Assembly: GCA_963402885.1 (NCBI GenBank)
Contig: OY727100.1
Span: forward strand, 20,059,665-20,123,664
Length of the DNA stretch: 64,000 bases
Reading direction: 5' to 3'
From: Antedon bifida
Lineage: Eukaryota; Echinodermata; Crinoidea; Comatulida; Antedonidae
The notes beneath the pieces are model-generated. The model ran no database searches. It saw only the letters and a program-made list of their open reading frames with translations, and was not told where the DNA came from. Position 1 is the first letter of the stretch. Every line of letters begins with the position of its first letter. The position numbers were made by a program, and so were the translations under genes. Positions 12,050-24,639 of the stretch are shown one piece after another.

Positions 12050-13135
12050 ATTAATATAGGTTTGTTTGTTTTTATTTTTTGCTCATAATAGTATTAAAAA
12101 TACAAAAAAGAACATCAAAAAGTTAACTTAAATATTACAAATCAAACCGATATAAAAATACAAGACAGTCCGGAGACAACTAAAAAAAAGACGAAACATC
12201 AAGAAAAAAGAAAAAAAGCAGGGACAAAAACATGGGAAAATCAACAGCAAAAGGGACCAACACCCAAGGTGAAAAAAAGAAGAAAAAGACAATCGGACAG
12301 GGAAAACAGAAAGAAGACAAACAAGAAACGAGTAGGAGCAAAGGATAACCCTCTAAACCCGGAGGTTTGTATCCTGAGGGGTCCAGAAAGAAAAGTAAAA
12401 ACAAAAAAGAAACAATCGGACAGCAAGAAGCGGATAAATAGAAGCCAGAAAAGGCGGAAAAAGGTCATATTTAATCAGTTCGCTCTTTGAGGATTTTCTT
12501 TATATGCAGCTTGAAAGTGGACTTTGTATTAATTTGTTTAATATTCTGAGGCAAACTACTCTAGAGAATTATGCTATTATAAAAGAAATGTAGAAGCAAT
12601 GCAACTAGATTTTTTATGAATAATAACAAAATCGTGCATACTACCCCTTGTATAATGGTGATGTCTTTCAGAAACTTTCATAAAGTTTTCACACATATAC
12701 ACAGTGGATATATGATGCATTTAATTAAAGATAATTATGATTTAATTGAAGTTGCTTAACCCTATAGAGTTTAGCGACAGACAATTTAGAAATACCACAA
12801 TACCAAGAGCAACAGCAGTAGTCTATCAGACATAGAGCCAATGCAGATGCCAATAATCTCTTTGTTTTATGATCAAGGCGGCTAGCAGATCTGTATAGAA
12901 ATTTGAGTCTCGAGTTGACCTTTCCTCCCCCGACAGATTTTGGTCCAATTCTAGGCCCAGATAAACTACAGATGTTGTGGCTTTGATAGTTGCATTACAA
13001 ATTTTGATAGAAGCATTCTTAGTATACTTCGTTTTAGATTTGGAGCAAAAAGTAATAAATTCCGTTTTGCCCATATTAAGGGACAATTTATTGTTTATAA
13101 GCCATCTTTGGCAATTTGCAATATTCTTCTTTTTT
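12050..13135 (-). pseudogene. Decayed LINE 3' portion
   Basis: Reading leftward, 13086-12826 gives MSLNMGKTEFITFCSKSK and, later, VVYLGLELDQNLS. This is the typical stretch after the RT active site (K-T-E-x-x-x-F ... YLGxxLD). Further left, broken frames read SLPQNIKQI-like and FKLHIKK-like C-terminal sequence near 12500-12560. Stops and frameshifts mark it as dead. The purine-rich stretch 12180-12490 is probably its 3' untranslated end. Confidence 0.68.
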
Positions 13136-13454
13136 TTTAGGCATAAATAATTAATAAAAGTAAGGCCTATAATTTATATTAAAGAAATAACATTCCTTAA
13201 TTGTGTTTTAACAGTTGTTTTGCTTAGATTTTATATTGCAAATTTAGTTTCAAAAGTATTTTGAAATTTTTTCAGCATAAAGAAAAATACAACTACAGTA
13301 GGGTTAATATAGCCCTGAAATATCTTTGATTGACAATTATATTATATCGATTTCTGCCTCTATTATTATAAATCACTCAACCTTTCAACCATGCATTTAT
13401 TCTTATGAACCGTCTGCGTGGTGAGTGCCTTGGTGGACGTCATTTCACTTTAAA

Positions 13455-14602
13455 AGCCCCTTTCTCACAGATGTGCCTGCAATATACCGGTATGATGCTG
13501 GCGTCGTGCCGGTATCGTTACCGGCATATACCCATTCTCATCGGACTATCTGTCACAAGTGACATAAAGTTGTGTATATATTTTGCAAGTCATTCTTACT
13601 TTTTCTTTTGTTTTCACTATTTGAACCTTTCTTTTGTTTTAGGAAGCTATTGTGTGAAGCCAGTGGAGCAGAGTATTTGTGTTGCAGAGAAGGATTGTGT
13701 GGAGTTTACTGATTGGAGGAGAGGTATAAGAGTTAAGTTAGTGTGTGAGTTGCTGATTGGTGGAGAAGGATAAGGTGGTGATATGTGGATAATTGAGGGA
13801 ATTTTGAGGTAGATGGAAATTGAGAGGAGACAGAGAAGGAGGGCTATGTTATGTTAAGCCAGAAAGGGATAGGTGAATATTGATATGAGAAACTAAGACG
13901 TACAGGAGAAGAAGTAATTGAATTATGGCGATATAGAGCTGAAGCAGAAAGGAAATAAAGTGATATACATGAAGTTAATACATTGTGAGTTGGAGATAAT
14001 TATGGTGATATAGAGCTGAAGCAGAAAGGAAATAGTTGCAGTTGGGAAGAATTATAATTGATAATACAAGCAGAACGGGAGCAGAGGCGTGGGAGTTGTT
14101 TAGTTGCAGAATCGTTTTAACTTTTATCTTTCTAATTTGTTTTTGTGTCAGCGTAGGAGAGAAGGCAAGAAGGAACGATATTGTGGACATTTATTATTGT
14201 TTAATTATTCATCTGGTGATATTATTGTATTTGAAAGGGGGGTTTCGGGGATTTATTTAACAATAAGAAGATTGTTGATATTTTGTTTGGAAGGATTGGG
14301 GAATTTGGGGAATTGTAAGTGTGTGGGGAATAGGAATACTGTATCATTGTTTGAGAATTGGTTGGGGTTTTTTTTTTGTGGGTTTTTTTGGGGGGGTTTG
14401 GATTATAAAAGAAAGAATTGTTTGTCAAAGATTATTATTAAATTTACTTTTTACATTTATATGTGTACAGTTGTGGCTATTTACCGTTGTTCACCGTTGG
14501 TTACCAGCAATTACATGTCCGAAAGAGCCGTAATTGCGGCTGTGTGACACTATCGTAACATAAATATAACCGGTATATACCGGCTTTCTGTGAGAAAGGA
14601 TT
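13455..14602. mobile_element. TIR element, CTTTCTCACAGA family (A)
   Basis: The left end CCCCTTTCTCACAGATG, with ATATACCGG following, matches in inverted form the right end at 14565-14602 (ATATACCGGCTTTCTGTGAG). The interior is purine-rich, with long G/T runs at 14260-14400 and no recognisable transposase. It is a probable non-autonomous DNA element of about 1.15 kb. Confidence 0.5.
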
Positions 14603-15059
14603 CGGGCATATTCGGCCAATAAAAAGTCTCTGACAAAATAATTATTGAGGGCGTCCTTTATTGTTATTATTTTTGTCTAGTGATATATGGCGGCGAATTT
14701 TAAGTTACAGATTATTATCTGCCTTTATAGCATATTTATGCAATACATGCTGTGTACAGTGCATATTATATTATACAGGTACAGCAATTAAATAGCCGTC
14801 ATCGGCAATCTGTAAAACACCTTAGGAGAAATCAGGCTGTACAATTTACAAGGCGACGAAGGGTCAGGCACCAACAAAGAGCTATGGCCTATAGATTATT
14901 ATGCTACACATTTCTTTTTGTCCAGTTATTTTAAGCAGCTCTCTTATCTCATTATCCCTCCAGTTCGACATTATTATTGTTAATTGAATTGAATCGGCGC
15001 CAAAGTGATACACTTGACCGCGCAAGGTGTCAAAGCCTGGAGGGGGAATATAACGGCGT

Positions 15060-15256
15060 TACGTTCTCACAGAATGCCCGTCTGGCATTGCGGGGAATAT
15101 CCCTAGTAATATTACTAGGTCTAAAGCAGGTCATGTCGATGCCGGCATGATGCCAAGACGACCCGTTCTCACAGAAAACCATAACGGCATGGCAATGGTA
15201 TATTCCCGCAATACTTCCTGGCACACAGCTCTGTGAGAAAGTGGCTTTTGACCCTT
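15060..15256. mobile_element. TIR element, CTTTCTCACAGA family (B)
   Basis: It contains GTTCTCACAGAATGCC at the left and GAGCTGTGTG...CTTTCTCACAGAG (inverted) at the right end, with inner inverted words around TATTCCCGCAAT. A perfect 18-bp palindrome CCTAGTAATATTACTAGG lies at about 15101-15118. It shares its terminal word with element A at 13455-14602. Confidence 0.45.
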
Positions 15257-15259
15257 CCA

Positions 15260-16703
15260 TTTTTTTCGAAAATCCTGGGACAATTTAAATACAAGACAAA
15301 GTATTATCCTGAATGTTACGACCAATATACTATTTAACTAGAGGAATTGCTTGCTGCGTGAGTTATTAAAACCATGGTATTTATTCTAATTTATTATTTT
15401 ATATTATTATTTTCAATATATTTAAAAAATCAGAAATTACTACATAAAAGTATTATACGTATACTAAAGATTTTAATAAAGATATTATCTTATTACATTG
15501 AAGATGATTTTTACAATGACATTGGAAACCGACAGTTACAGGCATGAATTGCATAATATTTGGTTAAATATTCATAACGTTTAACAAATTAATAACACTA
15601 ATGAACAAAATGTAATAAAGTTGGTATGTGATGATACTGGAGGTAATTAGAAAGGAAGGGCGTTTGTTGTGATGTGTGGTCTTTTGTAAGACGCACACTA
15701 TGACTTAATTTGCATATTTTCGATATAGAAGATTGAAATATTGTTAGATTATGTGTAGATGTGTGACTTGTTCTATTATTATTATGTATAATTATGCGAT
15801 AAATATTATTTTATATAAATATTTTTTAAATATTTATTGTTATGATTAAAATATTAATAAAAAGATATTTGTTAGTATAAATTTAAACATATAAAATATA
15901 GATATAAGGAAGAAAAACAAAGAGATTATGGAGCGGCTATTCCTGAATATACAATACTAAGTATCGTAAGTATAAATTTATAAATTTTAGGCGATCTTGT
16001 CAAGGGTCAAGCGCCTATAGCCTGCCACGTTTCGATATTCAATATTGAACTTGACCTGGAAAACTGCCACCAAGTGGTTGTGCATTGAGAGTGATGGGTT
16101 AACATAATCAATTGTTAGGGGTGTATATGAAGATACTTGAGATATTTCAGACAATCACAATTACAGGGCACAGTCGCACAAACAGTATCTCAAATACGTC
16201 AAACAACTAGAGTGTTTAATCAATACTCCTACAACTTGTTCTAGGCTAATTTTACGAACACAATGTACCCTAGAGTAATTAGAATTAGTTAGTAGAATTT
16301 GTTATTACATTTAAATTAAACTTAATTGATTCATTCAGATTCAGATTCATTTTATTTCTTTTCATCTCATTTTAAATGTTTACCAAATCAGAATTAGAAA
16401 TACTTATTTTATACATAGATTATAGAGGTCACGAACACCTTTTTTTTCGAGTCATTCAACCACCAAGTTAGTTTGTCTGGGTTACAGTTTCACATTAAAT
16501 ATATATATAATAATGTTTATACTTATATCAACTGTCGGTCATTGGAATATTAGTATATTACTTTATATAATTAGTATGGGCCGGCTGTATTTCTTTCTGT
16601 TAGTCTAATTCTATCTTCTACGTAGAGTACAGTATATGATAAATATCACTACATGTTTGTATTTAACATTAACCACCTAACATATTCTATTTAGCATAGA
16701 CAT
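15260..16703. other. AT-rich spacer downstream of the minus-strand receptor
   Basis: No exon was recognised. It would hold the 3' untranslated region of the receptor ending at 16704. A TTTATT (AATAAA on the minus strand) occurs at about 16350 as a possible polyadenylation signal. Confidence 0.3.
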
Positions 16704-19700
16704 TTAGTCATAAAACTGTTTACAATAATGTCTTTCAACACACTTTTCCTTGTTGGACTTCATAGGAATAGGCCTACCATCATAAGATTGTCTTGTTAAA
16801 CTGTGCAGACTCTTGTACTCTGGATTTTGACATTCAATTACAATTTCTCTTCCTTCCTGTACAAATTTCAATATTGAATATAATTAATTAAATCAATGTA
16901 TGGGGCATACCACGAAGAAGGAGCCGCGTAAGATGACTAAATCAATCAAAATCATGTACACCGCCGTAAAACACACTTTTCTATTACTGTTTTGTTATTG
17001 TTATTAGTTTTAGCTACCTACGGCACGTCAGCCATACATACGGTATTCTTTACCTTAAGTTTTGACACTGCGAGTACGCCTTCATTATTTGAGGCGTTAG
17101 TAGCACGTCTGCGGCCGTCGCCAATGTCATCAAAAGATGCTACCTGTAGTCCTTGGTACTGATGATTTTTGCATTTGAATTCTATTTCTTCTTTTTCCTA
17201 AACCAATAAATAAAAATAAGATTAGTTAAAATAGGTGTTTCTGATTGTCTTGGATGGCCTAGTAATTCCCAGTAACACTTTAATAGTGGCGTAAGCAAGA
17301 ATTTTATATGTTTACCTCTACTTTTGCAATGCATACTACTTTATTAGATGTAGGCTTGACATATCCCTCATCATCTATGGCGACATCAGAGCTTGCTGAA
17401 ACTTGGAGTCCTTGGTACTGATGGTGTTGACGTTCGATTTCTTCTACTTCTCTCTGTTAAACAATAGATGGTGTCAAAGAACAGGAAGGTGTTTGTAAGT
17501 AAACTTGTAGTCCTATTGTTTATTTAGCTTTGAAATTACCTTTTTTACAATCACTACTAGAGGGTGAGCTCGCTTCACTCGCTCCCCCTCTAGGAAGTGT
17601 AGACGATGGTTCTCGGAATGATAATGACTCGGGTAAAAAGGTTTTAGAAGGACGTTCTCCTTGTACGTTTTCTGCCATTACGTTTTTCAACCATTATTGA
17701 AAATGCTTGACATTCGTAAAACTAACCCTACTCTGTTTCACAGTGTCTTAGATGATTAATAACATCATTAAAGTATAGTGTTTATTGTTTGGTAGGGCCC
17801 TTATAGGGCGGAGGTGGGGAGGCGGAGTTCATTTGAGGGAGGTGCTTATTAGAGGGATATAATTTTTTTGTTTTAATAATATGGTAACATTTATAATCAA
17901 ATAAAATCCTCTAATAGATTTTAAAAGTGGTAAAAAAGAATAACAAATGCTTGGTAAATTGTAGATAACAGTGCGATGAATTCTACTACAAATAGTATAA
18001 TCGTGTTATTATAAATATAATACAATATTGTGTGTATAAATGTGGATGGGCGTTTATTAGATAGTTGTGTTGGTGGGATGGGGGGGGGGGGGGGGTTGGA
18101 TTGTTATTCAAAGTGATGTTTTATTGGGGAGACGTATATTCAAATAAATACCATCATAATAAATACATTATTTAATTTAAACATCTTTGAAACTAACTTC
18201 CGCAACAGAATGGGCCGTTTCGGCCCAAGCAAGAAGACGTTTTAGACGTCTTGCAACATGGACAGACATCCCGGTCCTAACGGGACACAATTAGCCTACA
18301 GTTAATCCTGCCAGCTTTCGGCTTTCGGGATTTCATTGGGTTTTAGACAAAATGTCTTACCATCAGATCTCCCTATGTAATTTTATAATACTATTCCCCC
18401 CAATATATTCCGATTATGGCGTATATTTAATTTGATCATTATTAATTTGCAGTATAATTTTTATTTTTTAACTATACTGTACCTTCACACGCGCGGTCCA
18501 TTCCGAAAATAAACAAAAATAACGGCCTACTTAGTTGAAACCAGGTTGTTGCAACAGGGAGGTCTAAATAATTTTTTCACCTCCCTGGTTTTGATGTTTG
18601 AAAGCTTGTACCAATTTTATATGTAAATCTCTCGCAATTCAGTTTTATTTTATATATACTGCAAAGAGAAATATTGAATAAAAGCAGAATGAATGAATGA
18701 ATGAATGAACTTTTATTCACTTTGATTTTGATCGCACTTTATTAGAAATCCGTGCATTGTTTAGTTGCCGAAATCTGAATATACTCATTAGAACGTTAAG
18801 TTGCTGCAGATTGCTTACTTGTATTCTTATTCTAGGTCTTGCGTTATTTGACGTCTTGGTAACACCAGCCTCCACCGTAGCACCTTTGTTGAGCTCTTTC
18901 TAACCAGAATTTGAAGAAAATTACAATGCTTGATATTGTTTAAGACTTTGAAATTTGGAAAGGATATCTTGTATTCGTTTTACCTTAAAAGAATACCGGT
19001 AACAATAGTTAACTATCGATAAAAGTCTGTACTATGATTTATTATAAAACTATTAAGTTTCAACGAAAGTCATATCATACAGATAAAGGCCACTTACATA
19101 AACATAACGTGTTATTATAAACATCGGGAGAGAGCAAACAGTAATTGCAGTTATTGCTGTAGTTATGATCACAATACCTATTGCATACGAACAACCACCT
19201 AGAAAAGTCAATGTTGAAATATACTATCAATACATTAAACTTCTAAAAAAATGATTGCTATATGATTCGTTTGATAATTAAAAAAAAATGCAGTTAAAGG
19301 TCAATTCAGCGTTGTACGACGAGCCGTCGCGTCGAGAGAAAATTAAACATGTTTAATGTTCTCCCAACGACCTAAAAACTACGATTGACGTTGTCGGGAT
19401 TCAACTCAGACAGCACCGACGAGTCAAAACGTTTCGTCGGGCCTCGTCGTACGACGCTGTCTGTGTAAGACTTCATAATACGTGGCTATAAAGTTCATTG
19501 GACAAACATAGCCATTTGGTTGAAAAAATTACCTGCGTTACAGTTCTCTAGAATTGCTGTATTAATAATCTTTTCATTCTCTGCATAACACGTGAGACTT
19601 GACTTGCATATCCTGTCATTAGTCCTTAAAGCTACTGAATTTTCTCCTTTCTTCACCACTTCTCCATCTTGTAATATCAATACTGATGATAATTTGGGAT

Positions 19701-21296
19701 AGCCCTCTGCTGTACATGTTGCAAAACCATCTTCAGGTTTAAATGTTACAAAGATATCTAGAAAAGCATAAGTAAATCATTATATGAAATGTACAGTTAA
19801 GAGTATAAAAAAACAATGTTCCATTCATTATTGTTGTTTTAATTTAAGTTATTTTTATTTAAAAATGACTGATTATTTAAACTAAAACACTTTTACATAC
19901 GATATATATTCAAATGTTTTTCAACACTTGTTTTAGCATCATCTCCTTTAAACTGATCACTTTCTGCTTTACATGCATATTTTCCAGCATCTTCTTTAGT
20001 AGCTGATTTAATCTTAAGAACTGACTCTGTACTGTTACTTGCAATCTCATATCTAGAAGGATTGTCGGTGTTGACTGTCTGTCCATCTTTATACCAAGTA
20101 ATGCGAGGAATAGGATCACCATCAGGTTTACTACAGGTAAAGGTTATTGGTAGATTTTTAAAGACAACACTAGTCGAGTTATTAAGAAATGGACGATCCA
20201 AGTCTGAGAAAAACATAACAAATGCAAACTTTATTTTCACACAGCAATGTATCAAAGAGTTCAAGTACGCTGTTGTACTGTGATTTTATTTAGCTGTATA
20301 CGTAACTCACAAATATTTTTGATGCAAAATATTTCTCTCAATCGATCAATAACTAAATTGTTAGCCATTCGTTTAATTTACGATAATTAATCAATAGCAT
20401 ATCTAACACAGTGATGTAATAACAAATTGTTTATATTATTATAATATGATGATGATATTATATATTTCTTCATTGACATTATTCACTATGCTATATATTG
20501 ACGCAATATGGACTATTTTTAGTGAATAAAATAAAAATAGGCGTTCAAATTTAGTCATTTACTCACAATATACAGTTAGAATAGATGGATTTGAGCTTCT
20601 AATATTTCCATCTGCTGTGCGTATCTCGCACTGAAATGTTCGATGAGAATCATCCCTTATTGGCTGTGACATCACCAAGTCAGCTTTCCCAGGTTTTATG
20701 TTTAATTTAAAACGTCCATTTTGTATCTTCTTATCATTCACAAGGTTAATTGTAGATCTATCTTCATACAGTTCATCCCATTGTATTGAAGGTGGTGCAA
20801 CAGCAGTAAATTGTGAATAATCACAAGTTATCACCACTTCAGCATCACCCTCCTTTGCTTCCTGGTCAGAAGTTGTCACAGATTGACAATGTGCTTTTGA
20901 TGGATAAAGAAAAACAAACGTTACAGGCTAAAAGGTAGTGAAGTAAATACTAATTTCTAACCAAATGTTAATAAATTATAAACCTTTTTATTTTGTAGCT
21001 ACGTCACAAAACAAGTAAGTTGAAGAAGATCTTGAAAAAAACATTACCAAGCATTGTAACATTATTAGAATAAGGATTGAAACATTATTATGGTAAAATC
21101 ACTGTTTATTATTTGTTTAGTTTCAGTAAAAAAAGTGCATTGTCACCACCAACATCTTGGTTTTCTTATTCTTTAAACTGGTACAAATTTAATAAATATT
21201 TACATTACGATTAATACAGCTCACTAGATTACAGATATTGATATATAATGAATTACCGATTAAAGAGAGTGTAAGTAGTGCCAACAATAGCGCCAT
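16704..21296 (-). CDS. Type I Ig receptor, three Ig domains, YxxL-repeat tail (complete)
   Basis: Nine exons in transcript order: 21257-21296, 20567-20893, 19901-20203, 19533-19757, 19098-19198, 18819-18899, 17316-17453, 17054-17197 and 16704-16856. They total 1512 nt, giving 503 residues and a TAA stop, and all splice phases agree. Residues 1-14 are a signal peptide (MALLLALLTLSLIG). Ig1 is about 15-122 (VVITCDYSQF, RTFQCE). Ig2 is 123-223 (FTCSKPDGDP, ITWYKDGQ, DAGKYACKAE). Ig3-like is 224-298 (FATCTAEGYP, SLTCYAE; no core Trp). The membrane exon is 299-332 (YAIGIVIITTAITAITVCSL), without charges in its core. The tail is 333-503, with YQGL at Y372 and Y419, YKSL at Y467 and YVKP at Y390. 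It is paralogous to the + receptor at 35071. It is probably a cell-surface recognition receptor; the ligand is unknown. Confidence 0.9.
17054..17453 (-). other. Tandem HQYQGLQV tail exons
   Basis: Exons 17316-17453 and 17054-17197 are phase 0-0, and both follow the pattern E-E-I-E ... HQYQGLQV. The terminal exon 16704-16856 has a third, diverged copy (REIVIE ... NPEYKSL). Tyrosines recur every 47-48 residues. The -2 positions (H, H, P) do not fit ITIM, and the spacing is too wide for an ITAM. Each copy is an acidic-flanked single YxxL, closer to a hemITAM or an endocytic YxxPhi motif. The function is inference. Confidence 0.75.
17558..17592. repeat. GC-rich hairpin in a receptor intron
   Basis: TAGAGGGTGAGC at 17558-17569 pairs with GCTCCCCCTCTA at 17581-17592 with one mismatch, leaving an 11-nt loop. 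It lies upstream, in transcript sense, of the exon at 17453. Confidence 0.5.
18080..18095 (+). repeat. Run of 16 G
   Basis: A homopolymer of 16 guanines, preceded by GGTGGGATG, lies in the intron between tail exons of the minus-strand receptor. On that transcript it reads as poly-C. It could form a quadruplex on the + strand, and its length may also be an assembly artefact. Confidence 0.7.
18553..18590. repeat. Hairpin with AACAGGGAGGT stem
   Basis: AACAGGGAGGT pairs with ACCTCCCTGGTT across about 15 nt of AT-rich loop. The GGGAG/CTCCC stem resembles that of the hairpin at 22238-22269. Confidence 0.5.
19307..19459. mobile_element. 153-bp palindromic MITE-like element
   Basis: The left end CAGCGTTGTACGACGAGCC and the right end, whose reverse complement is CAGCGTCGTACGACGAGGC, form terminal inverted repeats. 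A centre AAACATGTTT palindrome lies near 19348, and GTCG-rich words fill the arms. It has no coding capacity. It lies between the Ig3 and membrane exons of the minus-strand receptor. Confidence 0.65.
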
Positions 21297-22870
21297 ATCT
21301 GAGGGGAAAAATATGGAATTTAGGACTATTAATTATGATCTAACGAAAATTACTGCCCTATCATTGTATTAAGCATTATTCACTAGTATTTCGTTCTATT
21401 AATTTTACCATGAGTAGCTTGTTGCATACCATTGTTTTGCAACTATGAATCCCCATCAAGTTCAGCATGATGAATATACAATACATTTTAATAAACGAAT
21501 AAAAAACTACAGTTTTTTTATCGTCGCCGTCGAACTTCACTATTTTTGTTTGATTTACTTTGCCATTTTCATTACAAAACATTAAAAATAGGAAATACCA
21601 ACAATAAAAATATCGAAATAAATTACCAAAAGCATCCCTGAATGCTGTTTAATTCCTTCTCGATTTATACGATCTTTCCTCGATCAAATAAAATATTGTA
21701 ATGTTTGCCCTAATCTAACGTGGTTGTTTTAACTATTTATTTATTTAAATATTGTTTTTAAAAAACTAGGCTACTTACCACTATTATTATGTATAGTAAA
21801 ATACTGCATGTCGATTTATGAATTATATAAACGTACTATAATTATTATGACGGTGAAACTGCAATTTACAGCCATAGTCTTTATGCTATGTATATTTGTT
21901 TATTTCGATCTCGTAAAGAGAAAATGAGTGAGGTAATAAAAGTCAATGCACGCTGAGTTTCGATTAAGTTCGTGCTGCAGACCTTATAGATAAATTTTAA
22001 TACGAATGTTACTTTTCCAATGTTTAAAATGCTCCTAGCAACGTTAACTTATATTAAATACCTTTTTGTCAAGGGCTTCAATATTGTAGGACAGTGAAGT
22101 TTGTGGTACGCCCAGGATACAACCATGGCAACCTACCTCTGTCGAGTTAAACATGACATATATTATTATTAGTATTATTCTTTAGTCACCAACAGCAAAT
22201 TTTGCTTTCGTTTGCTAATCGAGGGTTTGCCACATACCAGGGAGTTGTTCTAATAATAACAACTCCCTGCACATACTAATAAATACATTGTATACAGTAT
22301 GAACAATAGCACTGAAATAGCACGCAATACGTAAGAATGAAATTAACATAACAAAGGGCATTTAATAAAACAAAATATGAATGGTCATCAGTGTATGCAA
22401 CCATACATGATAGCATATAGTTAAAACACGATTGTTGTAGAGATATAAAGACATATTCAACATGTATAACAGTTTATCTAAAACATTTTAATGTATAACG
22501 TTGTTCCACTAAGCCGTCTAACTTTATTCATTAACTTTAAAAAGAATGTTAATGGTTTTTACAAGCTTGTAGATATCCATGGTCTCTAAACTACTACTAG
22601 CTATAGTATAAACTGACTCATAATAACAAGAGGGGAGCCATGATTCGACGTTTTGATCTTTATTAGATCATGACATCATCATGTAGTAACTATTATTATC
22701 GTTTGTCAATTTAGTTATTAATACAGTTTATGATAAAGTTTGTTATAAAGAGGGCAGTACGCTACGGTCATATATTGCTGGATATTACAAAAAGGCTAAA
22801 GTCTAATGTTTTCAATTGGTTAATAATGCGTTATAATATATTATCATGAATGTCAATGCCCCTTAATCAA
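21297..22870. other. Upstream region of the minus-strand receptor
   Basis: AT-rich and without recognisable exons. It should hold the promoter of the receptor that starts at 21296. I see no convincing TATA or initiator to assign. It contains the hairpin at 22238-22269. Confidence 0.3.
22238..22269. repeat. Perfect 12-bp-stem hairpin
   Basis: CAGGGAGTTGTT and AACAACTCCCTG are exact inverted repeats, separated by CTAATAAT. The site is non-coding. Confidence 0.7.
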
Positions 22871-22874
22871 AATG

Positions 22875-23800
22875 GTCGATAATAAAAGCTCCGAATATGT
22901 TGGGCTGACCGTCGAATTTTACAAACTAGTTTGGAAAGATATTGGAAATCTTGTAGTTAATAGCCTAAATGAAGCATATGAGAACGGTGAACTCTCTACT
23001 ACTAAAAAGAGTTGTTTATCTACCTGATATTTAAAGAAAAGGGCGATCCAAAAGATATAACTAATTTACGTCCCTTATCTCTTCCAAATATCGCTAACTA
23101 AACTAACTAAATCACTTGATAAATAATTATCAATGATCAAACTGGTTTTATCAAAGGTCTGTATTGGAGAGAACATTCGAATAATTGTAGACATTCTACG
23201 ATATAGTGACGGTAATAACAATATCCAAGGTGCTGCCATTTTAGCATAAACAAGCTTTTGACTGCATAAATCATGACAATTGGCTATCTAGTTATTTTAA
23301 TATAAAATCGTGGATACGGCCGGAGAGGATGCCCTTTAGGCCTAAGTCTTGAAATTCTCTCAATTAAAATCAAGCATCTACCGAAGTTAGATATAATAGA
23401 GATATTAAACTACCCTTTTACGGAAGCTAGAATAATTAGCTCTCCTGATGAGAACAATTTATTTCTCAGCAATGACATATCATTCCAAATAGCTTTAAAG
23501 TATATAGATAAATTTGCAGTGATCTCGGGAATGAGATTAGATAGAGAAATACAAACTGAAGGTATGTAGATTGGTTGCTAACAACAGGAAATACCAAAAA
23601 CAAACATATTAACTGGAAAATGAATAGTAAAGTCACTAGGAATTGTCAATTCCTGCCGAAATTATTATCGAGAACTTGAACAATGAAATGAAAAAAAACA
23701 TAATGAATGCATGGTCTAAAGTGAACAGTGAAAGTGAAATACGTATTATTACATCACTTTGCAAACATGATTTCCTTTAATGATACTTGACATATTAAGC
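22875..23800 (+). pseudogene. Decayed L1/Tx1-like LINE fragment
   Basis: The + strand reads EYVGLTVEFYKLVWKDIGN, then SLNEAYENGELST, then a frameshift into KGDPKDITNLRPLSLPN. This is the block order that precedes the RT core in Tx1/L1-type elements. Many stops and indels follow. The tail near 23665-23770 is duplicated inside the neighbouring LINE remnant at about 24900. Confidence 0.75.
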
Positions 23801-24639
23801 CATGTATTAAAGAAAATGATTGTTCAAAAATGTGAAGGTGGTAATGACATGATCGATAATCATCTACCAAGTTTAATTGCATCGGCTAAAATAAAATAAT
23901 TGTTGATGATAGTGTTTTGACATGAAAAAATATACGATCTCTTTATTCGGTATAGTTGAAGATTAGTTTAAACCAAGTACGGATTGTGACAAGGACCACA
24001 GTATAAATATTTCATCGGAAGTTTTGTATTTATTGATATATAGGCCTACCAGATACCACATGGTGTTATAAACTTTCCTTCTCAATATGTTCTATAAAGA
24101 AAAAAAAGTGTATAGTTGATGATTTAACTTCCCTCTCATTTGTGTTGCTATTTTTTAATTATAATCACCTTCCCCTTTTTTGTCACAATTGGTGCTATAT
24201 TCTGAAACCTGTGTAGTAAATGGTATAAAAGCTATTTATTAATATCAACCAAGGTCCAAATACACATTTTTAATAAGATCTGTAGGAAGTTTGGGATGAA
24301 AGATTAAAATGAGAAATGGATGAACTCTAATTACTGTAAGGTCACTTAACAATTTGTGAAAGGTTTTTTCTTACAAATTTTACTGGCACATAGAAATTTA
24401 GAATTTTCACTAGGCATTATAATCATCAACAGCACGACAAATAATTCAGACTACATTCAATTCAATTAAAAATTTAAATTCATGCTCACCACAACAGAAA
24501 AAGGTATAACGATAAACAAATACTTTTTTAAATTTATTTTGTTTAATATTTTATTTCATCCTCACCCCTATAGTGACCATTAACAGGGTTGAAAGACATA
24601 AAATATAATAATTATAATATACATGCAAAAATCAACAAA

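Noticed and set aside
12180-12490. Overlapping frames on both strands rich in Lys/Arg or Phe/Leu
   Set aside because: They are explained by a purine-rich strand, probably the 3' end of a dead LINE.
13405-14547. Frames of 70-147 codons
   Set aside because: They lie inside a non-coding TIR element with strong G/T bias, and no domain is recognisable.
16704-17453. Reading the minus receptor's tyrosines as an ITAM
   Set aside because: An ITAM needs two YxxL/I 6-12 residues apart; here they are 47-48 apart, so only single YxxL motifs can be claimed.
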